A DNA stretch of 64,000 bases, taken from Megalonaias nervosa (lineage: Eukaryota > Mollusca > Bivalvia > Unionida > Unionidae). The stretch spans positions 1-64,000 of the forward strand of contig JAECUM010000795.1 in NCBI GenBank assembly GCA_016617855.1, in the 5' to 3' direction. This document shows positions 12,218 to 22,345 of the stretch, one piece after another. The translations under genes and the position numbers were made by a program. How positions within the stretch are numbered: position 1 is the stretch's first letter; each line of letters begins with the position of its first letter. The notes under the pieces were generated by a model, which was not told the DNA's origin, searched no databases, and worked only from the letters and a program-made list of their open reading frames with translations.

Positions 12218-12235
12218 ATCCCAGACGAGCCCCCA
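12218..12235 (-). other. Primer-binding site, tRNA-Pro type
   Basis: On the - strand, 8 bases inside the 5' LTR, lies TGGGGGCTCGTCTGGGAT. It matches the classic proline-tRNA primer-binding site of gammaretroviruses at 17 of 18 positions as I recall it. This would be where the host tRNA primes minus-strand cDNA synthesis. Confidence 0.85.
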
Positions 12236-12243
12236 ATTTTCTT

Positions 12244-13194
12244 TGTTACGTGACTAGGCTCAAACAAAGTAAGAAAGAAAAGCGTGAAGACAACAAGCTT
12301 TGTAAAATTTAACAAAATAATTTATTTCCCTAGAAAACAAGGTAAAAATATGAAAAAGGACTTATGGTTTGTGAATCTAATCCAAAAATTAATCCTAGAA
12401 TTTAAAAATATAAGTCCTATCACTAAAAAGTTCTAATTGAATCAAAGTTCGAATCCCGATGAAGTTCCATGATGGAAGGCGATGACATCTTCTATATCCT
12501 GTTTTGCGTTGATGCGTCAACAGTTCCTTGTTGAATTTTATGAATCAAGAATAATATTCCAGCTTAAGAATTCCAAATAATTTCCAATAAATGTCTTTGT
12601 CCAAGAATTCTGATGAAGAAGAGCACTTGTATGTTTTCCAGAGAAATTAATTACTAATTCCAAAAACTAGCAAAACTTAACTCAAACTGATCACAACGCA
12701 AAATACCTTTGAGCTCCAGAGGTATCAATTTACGACTGCCTGAAAACACTAAAAACCTTAGTTTTTAGCGCAATTTTAGACTGATGTGACAGGGTCATGT
12801 GGTCACTTAGTTCAAACAACGCAGTAAAGTAATATGTCAATTAGCACGTAGGCTATTTACAGGTTCGATTCTACTGAACGAATCTTACTATAAGATTCAA
12901 TAATAAAAAAAATTTTAAAAAAGTTTACAACAGAGCTGATGCAAGCCAAGAATGACCTTGATTACGACCAATGATTTTCACCCTGTGTTTACAAATTCTG
13001 AATCAAGGTCAGGAACTAGGTCAGCTAAAAATATAATGTAGCAATAGTGATTATTTACTAGAACTGAACTGAATTTTCTAGAAAAATGTCAATCCAGTGA
13101 ATAAAGTTATTACAATAACATGTAATGAAATAAAAATTAAACAAAAAAAGAATTTAAAACAACACAGAAGCAATTAAATTACATATACATAACA
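12244..13194 (-). repeat. 5' LTR of the retrotransposon (951 bp)
   Basis: The partner of 6516-7441, with TGTTACGTGACTAGG at one end and CATAACA at the other. It adjoins the primer-binding site, so it is the promoter-bearing 5' LTR of the - strand element. GTAC follows at 13195-13198. Confidence 0.93.
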
Positions 13195-13198
13195 GTAC

Positions 13199-13789
13199 AT
13201 AGAAGGAAAATACTATGTGGTCTGCTTCCGATATTTACAATGTCGAATCAAGCTAAGGAAAAGAATGACAACTAAAAATTTGCATTTCATGTGGATTTAA
13301 CAAGTAGTGTAATTTCTATGTAAATGTGTGCAAAAGGATACAACCTTAAACTCTCAACATTGTGGTAATTTACAGAATTATCAGCCAATTACTGAATAGG
13401 ATGAACGTCACAATATTGTTTGAGGAAATCACCTTGCTCATACTGTACGCAACATGGCGCCGTGTTAGCTACGATGTCGTAGCCTGAACTTGATTTGTTG
13501 TGAGGCTACGAACTGATCCCATATCATGTAATGGAGCAAAAAAAATCATCACTAAAGTCAGAAAAACAAATAGTGTAGAAATCTACAACATAAGTATAAT
13601 GATGCTGTGAAAGAAGTTTGGCTTAAATAAAATAAATTGGCATGGTTACACTAACCTCGCCATGTCTGCCATGACAGATAACGCAAGACTCTCGCCATGA
13701 CCCCTTTTCTAAATAAGGCTTGCCTTACCATATTTGGATATTCTACGCTATGTTATTAATTGTTGAATTGCTTTAATTGTGGTAAACCA
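13199..13789. other. Non-coding stretch between retrotransposon and helicase fragment
   Basis: No gene or named repeat recognised. A small imperfect palindrome around CTACGATGTCGTAG lies near 13470, and a similar GATGACATCGTAGG occurs near 14876. Confidence 0.4.
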
Positions 13790-13962
13790 GTTTTTGCTGA
13801 GAAAAGGCAAAGTCTGTGACTTTCCAAATCCAGTGGGTAGCAGGACAAATACATCTGTTTTATCAATCAAGTGGCAAATAATGGCTTCTTGGTGGAATTT
13901 CAAAGTCACGATAAACCATATTTACTTTTAACGCGCAGAATTTCTAACTCAAACCGTGCCAT
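13790..13962 (-). pseudogene. RecQ-like helicase N-terminal fragment
   Basis: From an ATG at 13962-13960 the - strand reads a short lead (MARFELEILRVKSKYGL), then after a one-base frame change the start of a superfamily 2 RecQ-like helicase: the Q-motif region LKFHQEAI, then DVFVLLPTGFGKS, a perfect Walker A. Such stand-alone RecQ-like fragments with LPTGFGKS are familiar in cnidarian and mollusc repeats. Nothing past the first ATPase motif is recognisable, so this is a broken fragment. A second, independent fragment lies at 19619-19800 on the other strand. Confidence 0.7.
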
Positions 13963-15470
13963 AGTTTTACTACCATCTGTTTACATTTCCAAATAAGGTC
14001 TCAATGTCATTATATGGCTCACAAACAAACAAGGCTGAGAATGTAAATAGTCATTATTTGAACTAATATGGTGGACGATCTAAATGAAAATATCAGATAA
14101 GAAAGGTAAACAAGATTTTACAACTATTTCTACAATGATCTGCAATAATTCCGGTATTAAATAAGAGGATTACTCAATTTATTTCATTATATGCAAGGAA
14201 CATGTTCAAAATTGCTTATATTAGGTTAAAAAAAAAGTGCCAGGTGTGAATCACACCCAGCTTGCTCCATTGACACACAGAGGCTCATGTTAGTACCCCG
14301 TCCACAAGGTAGGGCTAGGGGTACTAATATTAGTACTAGGCGCTGTGTTAGTATGTAAAGACTGTTAACCATGAAAAGCGCTGAGAATGCCAGTGTTTGA
14401 GCCAATCTAGTCACATTCAGGTTAGATATTATAAATCAGTAAATGAAGTGACTAAGTTCTGTACAGTTTTATCACATGAAAGATTTCCGCTAGTTAAATC
14501 GGTAAGTGTACAAACAAACGAGGAGGTATATTCAGAATCTAATCCAACAGACTTGACACAGCAGCCAAGGCCCCTTACATCAACTATAAAAAGTACAACA
14601 AAAGGAACTAGTATAATTTCTAATTTCAGTATTTCTGCGATGAATATTAATAATCCTAATTAAGCCTGGAGAATAAATGATTACTAAATCTAAGTTAAAT
14701 GTTTAAATTGCATTAGGTATGAGTCATAAGCAGCATCCATTCAGTTATCGATTTTCGGTGACAGCTGAACTTGGTTTACTACAAATATTCACCCTGTGAA
14801 AATTATTGGGTAAAAGCAAAAGCTTTTTCATCAGATCGGGGGCTTACATTGTCTATCACAACGGGCTGGTTTGCGATGACATCGTAGGAATCCATAAATT
14901 TTCAAAACCACCCTAAATTATTTCCAGTCTTCTCTCTTTGATCACAGAGGAAGGACCAATGCCGGTGTGGAATTGTGGGTAATTAATATCTGCTGTTGGT
15001 TTAGGGTCGCCCTAAATACAGTAAGGTACGGTAATGTACAGCAATGGAGCTCAAAATACGGCAATGTAAAAGAAATTAAAGTAATGGTGCAAGAAATTAA
15101 TAATTTTCTCATATAAAATATTAATTATCAGTTCTGCTGAAGAATACTAATTTTTTATATTGTTTATTGTTGTTCATCCATTATGAACTGTACCCCACCG
15201 TTGGTCTTCGAAAGTATTACCTGAAACAATTACTCTCTTGCTGAGGATTATTTAATCCCTTTAACCCCTAAAAATATCAAACTAAACCTTGTTCCATCTG
15301 AACAGACTTTTTTAATTTGGAAAAAGAAAGTCAGCGCCGGTAAATACAATGTTAAAGAAATGCCATTTTAGTAGATGCTATTTTATGGAATGAACTTCCC
15401 GTTGCCATTAGAACAGAAACAAAAATCTCCATGTGTTCAAAATCACAGGGTTTCGTATCGTTGCTTAGAA
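13963..15470. other. Stretch without recognised genes
   Basis: AT-rich sequence with only short unremarkable frames. GGTGTGAATCACACC near 14244 is a small palindrome. Repeated CGGTAATGTACAGCAATGG-like words occur around 15025-15085. No exon was identified. Confidence 0.4.
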
Positions 15471-15477
15471 TTTACCT

Positions 15478-15486
15478 GTAGTACAT

Positions 15487-15566
<80 letters not shown>

Positions 15567-15591
15567 TTATTATTATGATGTAGTACATGTA
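15478..15591. repeat. (TA)n/(ATT)n tract flanked by a 12-bp direct repeat
   Basis: A (TA)n run of about 70 bases followed by (ATT)n sits between two identical 12-base words, GTAGTACATGTA, at 15478-15489 and 15580-15591. The flanking duplication suggests the tract is the tail of an extremely short retroposon insertion and not a simple expansion. Confidence 0.7.
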
Positions 15592-16439
15592 TGACTGGTA
15601 AATTGTTAAAAACGATACGAATCCATTGTGTTCTAAATAAAATTGTACACCAGTTGTGATTTTAAATATTGAAATACGTGCTCTCCAATTTGCTCTGATA
15701 ATGCATGTCATATAAACTTTGTGTTTTATACTTAACGTATCCTGACGACCTCAGGGGAAAAGAGCTAATTGTACGTAGTCACCCTCAAAGAAGGCGTTTT
15801 ATTTTGGGGTAATTTGGTCATATTCCGACCACTGTGGTCGCTGACGACTGCGTTTTTGAAGCCGACTACTGCTTGCCTAAGTACATTACGGGAGCAGTCA
15901 ATCGGGCTTCTTGCAACAAGTTTCATTATTGAAAAAAGCTTATAATTTCAGATCTTACTGAAGCGTGATTTTATTATGACTAGATACACAAGGGGTAATT
16001 CCGACCTTGTTGTGGCTTATTCCATGGGAAATACCGACCATTGGGCGTGTAACGCCGACTGTTAAAACAAGCCTGATATAGTTTAACTCTCGCACGGACA
16101 AAAACGCAGGAACCGGAGAGTATGTTCCTACAAAGATGATTCGGGACATGTTCCTTAGTGTGATAAAGATACTTTAAACTGATTTGTGTGTGATGTGCTC
16201 TCATCTAGCCAACAAGAACAGCTTGTCAGCCTATGTCTAGTTCCCCTAATGATACTGATCATGAACGAACTGTTTAAGGTTCATAGCATCCAGGCTCAAC
16301 CCATTCAGCGCCGCCAAGAGTGGGAAGACTGGGTGATAGCAGACATCATCACTCCCAACAAGACCCAAGAGGCGGACCAGACATAAGTTTATGCCGCCCG
16401 AACAGCTGAGGCCATTACTTCTTCCGGCGCCAGAGAATG
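15592..16439. other. Stretch without genes, with short degenerate repeats
   Basis: The words ATTCCGACC/AATACCGACC recur at about 15833, 15999 and 16033 together with TGTGG and CGACTG words, suggesting a decayed tandem or foldback repeat. No reading frame of interest. Confidence 0.4.
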
Positions 16440-16903
16440 GTCATCAGCCTTTTTAAAAGGGCAAACAATCAACCTACCTCTATTATCTAAGGGTTTTCAT
16501 TTTGGCCCGAAAACCCAGTTTGATAATAACTGACTTAATATTCAAATATGATCTGTTTGTCCACCGTTAGAAAAGGGTACTTTAATTTTATCCAACCAAG
16601 ACCGCAAACATTTAATGGGTCACTCAAACTTGGTATTCTTCATTGTTGTTTCGGACCAAATGTACATAGTGTACGCTAAATTAAAAAATAATACTGAGTA
16701 TGAAAATTAGAACTGATTAGCTTGATCCGGATTACAATATGTGGCTTACACATAATTGGTAGTCGGAATAGCCCGACTTAGATAACTAGGCAGAATTTGA
16801 TCAATAGTAAGTGCATGGCGTTTCTGAAATTTCCGCCAATGCTTGGGGACTCCAGCCGGTCTTCTCCTACTTTTCCGCGTCCATGTATGCCAATGGGAGT
16901 ATT

Positions 16904-16945
<42 letters not shown>
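16904..16945. repeat. (ATA)n tail of the LINE
   Basis: A trinucleotide run at the 3' end of the - strand LINE. CR1/L2-like elements of many invertebrates end in such short (ATT)n tails. Confidence 0.9.
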
Positions 16946-16948
<3 letters not shown>

Positions 16949-17114
16949 GACTTTGTATAGCGCCTAATCATTAGAAGCTCTAAGCGCTTTACAACATTTG
17001 ACAACACTTAAAAAACATATAATGATATGATTACAAAAATAAAAACAAACGCCACGAAATTAGAAACAGAAAACATGCTGTAAATATTTAAGGTAAGGAT
17101 ACATTATTAGGTCT

Positions 17115-17682
17115 TTAAGTCTGTTCTTGCAGTTGAAATAGGTGAGTTTTAAGAGCGCTCTTGAATGAGATCACTGTGTCTTTGTGTCTAAGTGCAGTGG
17201 GCAATTCGTTCCACGTTGCTGTGCCCTGGTATGCAAAAGAGCGTTGTCCATATGATTTCATTTTCATAGTGGGAATAATGAGAATACGAGTGTCAGAAGA
17301 GGAGCGTAAGTATCTTGCAGGTGTGTACACATGGGGTGAGGTCAGATAGGTATGTTGGACTGGAGCCCGTCAGTGAAATGTAGCACAGAGAACAAATTTT
17401 GTGTTTAATTCTGGATGGTATGGATAGCCAGTGTAGGGTAGATAGCAGGCGAGAGGTGTGCTCTGATCGTGGTACTCTAAGGATGATCCGAGAAGCTGTG
17501 TTTTGAACTTTTTGAAGTTTCTGGAGTAGATATTGAGACGAACCAGACAGAATTGAGTTACAATAGTCCAGTCTTGAAAGTACTAAGGAACACACAAGTG
17601 TTTTAGTGGCATCAACTGAAAGATACTTGCGAATCGAGCTGTTGCGTCTCAGCTCAAGATATGCATCCTTGCATATGTTCAT
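17115..17682 (-). pseudogene. LINE ORF2 C-terminal region
   Basis: Two overlapping frames (17682-17293 and 17330-17115) carry the thumb/C-terminal part of the LINE protein: RKYLSVDATKTLVCSLVLSR then LDYCNSILSGSS, VQNTASRIIL, LHWLSIPSRIKHKI, followed in another frame by the C-terminal RSFAYQGTATWNELPTALR and FKSALKTHLF. One frameshift near 17310 separates them. Confidence 0.8.
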
Positions 17683-17808
17683 GACATGTTGGTGCAGTGA
17701 GAGAGTACTGTCAAGAGTAACACCGAGGTTTCGTACTGACTGTGTGAATTTAATGTTGGTGTTGCTGATATTTATTGTCTCAGGTAAAGGATGTGAATGA
17801 GAAAGTCT

Positions 17809-18420
17809 TTATGTTGTAATCAGGATGGCTTCAGTTTTATCATCATTCATCTGCAGGTTGTTACATGTCATCCATGATTTCACATCGGAAATGCGCCTCT
17901 CTACGCCTTGGATGGTAGCTTCAACTTCAGTTGGATGGCTAGATTTGTATATTTGGGTGTCATCAGCATACAATTGGTGAGACACTGGATGATGATCTAT
18001 GACACTTGAGAGTGGCTGAGTGTATAGAATGAAGAGAACAGCTCCAAGAACAGACCCCTGTGGACAGCATTTTTCAACTGGGTTGGAGTGTTTTCCATTT
18101 GCGGACACAATTTGTGTCCTGTTGACCAAGTAGGACTTGAACCATAGTAAGGCCGTATCATGAATGCCAAATACATGCTGGAGACGGTGAAGTAATATAT
18201 CATGGTCTATAGTGTCAAATGCTGCAGACAAGTCAAGGAGAGTGAGGGCTGTAATCTTTCCGCCATCCAAAGCAGAGAGAAGGTCATTGACTACTTTCAG
18301 AAGAGTAGTTTCAGTACTGTGGCAAGGGCGGTATGCAGACTGTACATTGCTAAAAAGACTGTTTGAATTCAGATGAGATACAAGTTGGGATAGAACAACT
18401 TTTTCTAAGATTTTTGACAT
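17809..18420 (-). pseudogene. LINE reverse transcriptase core
   Basis: A 203-codon frame with the non-LTR RT blocks: SKILEKVVLSQL, a QSAYRPCHSTET segment, the catalytic LLDLSAAFDTIDH, PQGSVLGAVLFILYT and the active site YADD near residue 151, ending LQMNDDKTEAILI. The RT would copy LINE RNA at a nicked target site. The frame stops short of the next block, so the ORF is broken. Confidence 0.88.
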
Positions 18421-18494
18421 GAATTGGAGATTAGAAACTGGGCGGTAGTTCTTTAAATCATTATGGTCGAGTGTTGGTTTCTTCAGCAGAGGCT

Positions 18495-18713
18495 TTACAA
18501 TGGCAGTTTTGTAAAATGATGGGAATTCCCCAGATGAGAGAGAGAGGTATTAATAACATCAGTTAGTGAAGGCAATATTGGCTCCAAACACTCTAGCAGC
18601 AGTGACGTCGGAATCGGATCAAGTTCACATGACTTTGGTGCACTCTTCATCACGATTGTACGTACTAAATCCATAGAGACACTCGACGAACAAGAAAATC
18701 CCATTTTTTGCAT
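18495..18713 (-). pseudogene. LINE RT upstream segment
   Basis: A 72-codon frame with SAPKSCELDPIPTSLLLECL and a DVINTSL block, which precede the RT core in CR1/L2 elements. A frameshift near 18540 disconnects it from the core. Upstream of about 18713 the sequence changes to the older repeat A, marking the 5' truncation point. Confidence 0.75.
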
Positions 18714-19618
18714 GCTTGCACCAAGCCGGGGTTTCGTTAGGTGGTGTGTTTCTATTCCCCACGCGACTTCTAATTAAGAATCATACTGTACGTGCATTAA
18801 AGCGGACTGGAATGTAGCTTTTTTCCCTTCCGACGATAAATTTTAAAGTCTGCGATGCAGACGTTAAATATTCGTACAAAGCGGATTCGCAGTACACGAC
18901 TTCAATCATTGATTGATTAAGTGAACTTTCATAACTAATGGGTCGCTCAGGCCTTCTATTTATTATTTTTATTTTTGAAAAATGTATGTACATTCTGGAC
19001 TCTAAATGATAAAATAACACACAGTAGGAAATTTCAAAACTGGTAGGCGTGGTCCTAATTACAATATGTGGCATACACACAATTGATATTTGGGAATAGC
19101 CTGAATTAGACAACTGGGAAGAATGTGATCGTTAATATATCTGTGGCGTTTCATAACGTTTTAGCTGACTCTCGGGGACTCCAACCGGGTTTCTTCTTTT
19201 CCAAACATGTCAATTAAGAAGCATGCGGTGCATGCAGTCAAGCGTCGATGTGCTTCTCCCATCCGACGAAAAATTAGTCTGCTGTGCACACATCCCAATT
19301 CCCAAGGTGCGTGTTTGCATACAGCCGGGGTGTAAACTTGTCGAGTGGTGGCTCCTGTTTCCCACTTGACGATCAATTAAGAAGTTGATGTATGCCGACA
19401 TGAACCGGTCTTACAAGGCCGAATGGCCACACACGACCTCAAACCCATCTTCGCTAGCAAAGGTTCTGATGTGTTAACCCTATCTACATCTTGGAGGATT
19501 GATCAGATATTTCAGTGCGTTGTCCTAGTGATGATGGATGTCATGAGTTGTCCCCCTTAGTATGTCATGCCAACTAACGAATAGCTTGTAACAGCAGTGG
19601 AATGTAGATGGGCCGGAA

Positions 19619-19800
19619 ATGGTGGAGGCAATTGACTTCAAAAGAATATTTTGTAATTTTAACATCGAAAGTATGACAACATTCCAGAGAGAAGCTATTA
19701 TAAGTGTATTTGAGGTAATGGACGTATTTGTACAAACACGGACCGGCAGTGGAAAATTGCTTATTTATGAGTTCATTCCAGTTATATCCTCCTCTTCTCT
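19619..19800 (+). pseudogene. RecQ-like helicase N-terminal fragment inside the inverted-repeat block
   Basis: Reads VEAIDFKRIFCNFNI, the glutamine-motif region TTFQREAIISVFE, then DVFVQTRTGSGKL. This is the start of a RecQ-like superfamily 2 helicase through Walker A. The Ser/Thr after the Walker Lys is replaced by Leu, and no later helicase motif follows, so it is not functional. It sits near the centre of the nested inverted repeats, which suggests a helicase gene travelled with that element. Confidence 0.65.
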
Positions 19801-19961
19801 CGATCATCTAGGAACAGTGTTCAAATTTACCAACTTGATTTGATTGGATGCAGTGGCCTGCTGACGCATCCAATGAAATTCAGAGACCTGAAGCACTGAA
19901 ATATTTTATCGATAGGCTTAACATATCGGAACCTAGGCTAGCGATGATGCCTTAATCCATG

Positions 19962-19965
19962 CATC

Positions 19966-19996
<31 letters not shown>

Positions 19997-19999
19997 CGA
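19962..19999. repeat. (ATG)n microsatellite
   Basis: A GATGAT trinucleotide run. It produces an artefactual poly-Met frame. Confidence 0.95.
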
Positions 20000-20212
20000 T
20001 GAATTTTGACAGCAATGATTCAGTCAAACACCAAACGTCCAGCCATCAAAATCGTGCCGCACCTGCTGTGGTAGGAAGAGGATTGGGCGCCACCTGTGGT
20101 TCCATGGGTTGCCACCTGCGGCTAACAACCAACCTACTACTTGAACACAAGGAAGTCAGGGGCGTAACTGCAAATACGTGGCAGAACGTCACAGAACATA
20201 GCCAACTTACCC

Positions 20213-20231
20213 CCCCCCCACACACACACAC
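20213..20231. repeat. C-run followed by (CA)n
   Basis: A run of cytosines directly followed by a short CA dinucleotide run, inside the inverted-repeat block. Confidence 0.8.
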
Positions 20232-20348
20232 TGTAGTCGAGGAGTTCAAACGTGAGAACCAGAACATTGGGGGAACAATCAGGAAATACCCCGATGCAAC
20301 GGGTGTCACTATAGGAGTGTATCAGGCCAGGAAAGAACTCTGTTAGTG

Positions 20349-20480
20349 TCTCAAGCCAGGAAAAAGACCGATGAAAATGTGAAAAGAAGTTTCCTGGAAC
20401 TGCCAGTAACAGACTAAGGCGTGTAGCAAGCCAGGATAGAAGACCGATACAAAGGTGATAAACGTTTCCAGGGACTAAAG
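20349..20480. repeat. Imperfect tandem duplication, unit about 70 bp
   Basis: The phrase CAAGCCAGGA...AGACCGAT...GTGA-AA...GTTTCC-GG-ACT occurs twice in a row (starting about 20352 and 20427) with substitutions and small indels. It may extend upstream to a CAGGCCAGGAAAGAACTC word at about 20321. Confidence 0.6.
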
Positions 20481-20778
20481 CACATAGGACGACCGGATTT
20501 GAACATGCGTGCGCATATGACGTGAAGACACTGTAGCGGTGGGGTAGAAGGCTATAACCTAGATCAGTAACCAAAATCCCAAACTCCTATTACCAAAGTA
20601 ATTACCTCATCCAATTTTGATTGAAGCGCATAATTTCTTTTTCTCAATTCTGATGCTTTCTTTCCCTCGTTTTCTCCGCCCATGCTTCCTTGATCTTCTT
20701 CACTTCTTCATACCTCACTTCTCTGACGTACTCCATGGCTATTTTTAAAGAGGTCGTCTATCTCTTTATGCATCTTTT

Positions 20779-20811
20779 GTGTGTGTGTGGGTGGGTGGGT
20801 GGGTGGGGGGG
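20779..20811. repeat. GT/GGTG-rich simple repeat
   Basis: A short (GT)n run passing into a (GGTG)n run and a G run. A G-quadruplex is possible on the + strand. Confidence 0.7.
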
Positions 20812-21885
20812 TAACTCCCTATCTCCTCTACTCGACCCAGCAGGTGCATTACTCTCTTATCAAAATGATGGTTTCCATCTATTTTGACACTCTGTAATGT
20901 TCAACCATTTTTGTTCTCTACCGATTTGACAAAATGGCAAAACTATACATCTATATTGGATGTAGGTCGCGTTGGCCATTCGACCATTTACGACCAGTTA
21001 ACGTACTCACTGTATACTACTTAATTACTCGTCGAATAGGCAACATGTGCCCAATCCAGGCTTCAGTGTATGCACCGCATACTAAGTAATTTATATGTCT
21101 CGAACGGACAAGGAGAAGTCCTGCTGGACTCTCCAAGCGGCAGAGGAATTCTTCAGAAACGCCATTGATGTATCATCGATAAAATTCTTTCCAGTTATCT
21201 AATTCGGGCTATTCCTACAATCAGTTGTATGCAAGCCCCATATAATAATTAGGATCACGCTAACCATTTATGAATTTCCTACTTGTACTGTTTTAGAATT
21301 TAGTGTACAAAGTGACATAAATTTTCCGAAATGAAAATAAACCAATACCAGATCTAGCTGACCCATTAATTTTTGTGATCTTAATTAGATAATGTTCTAG
21401 TAAAAGTTTTGAACGGTGGACGAATGGATCGTATTTGTGTTTTAAATGATTTTCAGGCCAAAGTGAAAACCCTTCGGCAATAAAGACAATTCTTTCTAGT
21501 TTTTACAACGACTGAGGTGTAACGTCCGGTGCTGGGAGCAGGTACTTCCTCGTGTGCTCTGGCGGTCCAGACTTGGGCCTAGTCCGCCCCTTACAGCCGT
21601 CAGGATCTATCAGGTCAGCCACTGTGAGGTTATTCACAGGAAGCCAGACTATGATTGGTTGGGACGACAAGTTCTAGGTCTCTCAGGTCGTTGAGCATCA
21701 GCGTGGCAAGGAGGACTGTACGTTTACTAATTTCTCTCCCAAGGCTCTGATGTTTTCCGCTGACTTACGTTAGCTGGGTTTCATGAGTCACTGCCAAAGA
21801 GGCTGCTGATACTTTTCAGAAGTCTTTGATCAGATAATCCAGTCCAATTTCCACTGTTGTGTCTAGTATATATCTCGCTACTAGT

Positions 21886-22345
21886 TGTTTGGGCGTAGGA
21901 TGAAGCGGCTGCCTACGTTTTGTCTTCTTTGTCTACCTTGGCCTTGTCCCCATCTATGTTGTTGGTGCTGCATGGGTTCTACTGCTTTTGCTGCTGCACG
22001 TGGTGGGTGGGATTTTCTTCTATCTGCCTCTTGATTTCTGCTCACCTCTTGGGCCTCTTTTTCCTTGATTCTACTTTCTTCCTCTCTTCCTCCCTCCCCT
22101 GCCTTGCCCCTTATTGAGTTGATTTCATTGTTGTTTGTGGCATTGGGGATTACTTCCTGGTTTCAATATTTTGAAGCTGCAAGTGGTGTTGATGTTGGCT
22201 GTGGAGGTATTGTGGCCTGGTCTTCGACGGCAGGGGTTCTCGGCATCGGTCGAATCTGCTTTATACGCTCCCGCTGTTGTGCCTGCAGTCTTCCTCCCAA
22301 ATCAGCAGAAGAGCAGTCCTTCTTGCCTGGATCGTTAGGCTCCAC
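21886..22345 (-). pseudogene. Unrecognised hydrophilic coding remnant within the inverted-repeat block
   Basis: From an ATG at 22345 the - strand keeps one frame for about 150 codons with a single TGA at 22165-22163. It starts MEPNDPGKKDCSSADLGG, has a Pro/Thr-rich middle, then a Glu/Arg-rich stretch (GREEESRIKEKEAQEV) and a basic RRKSHPPRAAAKA segment. The GC content is higher than the surroundings. It resembles a gag-like or DNA-binding N-terminal region of a mobile element, but I recognise no family. It lies between repeat copies C and D. Confidence 0.35.

Larger units (their letters stand above)
6516..13194 (-). mobile_element. Ty3/gypsy-class LTR retrotransposon with Gmr1-like domain order, decayed
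   Basis: A complete element on the - strand: 5' LTR 12244-13194, primer-binding site 12218-12235, gag, protease, integrase, reverse transcriptase, RNase H, polypurine tract 7442-7450, 3' LTR 6516-7441. Both LTRs start TGTTA and end TAACA, and GTAC flanks the element on both sides (6512-6515 and 13195-13198), fitting a 4-bp target duplication. Going downstream, the coding order is gag-PR-IN-RT-RH. In ordinary Ty3/gypsy elements integrase comes last. Only about 140 bases separate the RNase H end from the 3' LTR, so no second integrase can be hidden there. Frameshifts and stops in every domain mean this copy cannot act alone. By eye the LTRs differ at roughly 3-4 percent of positions, so the insertion is fairly recent. 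Confidence 0.92.
16904..18713 (-). mobile_element. CR1/L2-like non-LTR retrotransposon, 5'-truncated
   Basis: The - strand carries the second half of an ORF2 followed by a short 3' end (GCGCTATACAAAGTCC) and an (ATT)n tail. The coding order runs SAPKSCELDPIPTSLL, the RT core with LLDLSAAFDTIDH and YADDTQIY, then SRLDYCNSIL and the terminal RSFAYQGTATWNELP block. The endonuclease and upstream parts are missing, as usual for 5'-truncated copies. The element splits repeat copy A, so it inserted after that repeat was in place. Confidence 0.88.

Noticed and set aside
19966..20346. 126-codon frame starting with ten Met
   Set aside because: The Met run is the ATG microsatellite. The remainder overlaps frames on the other strand and has no family features.
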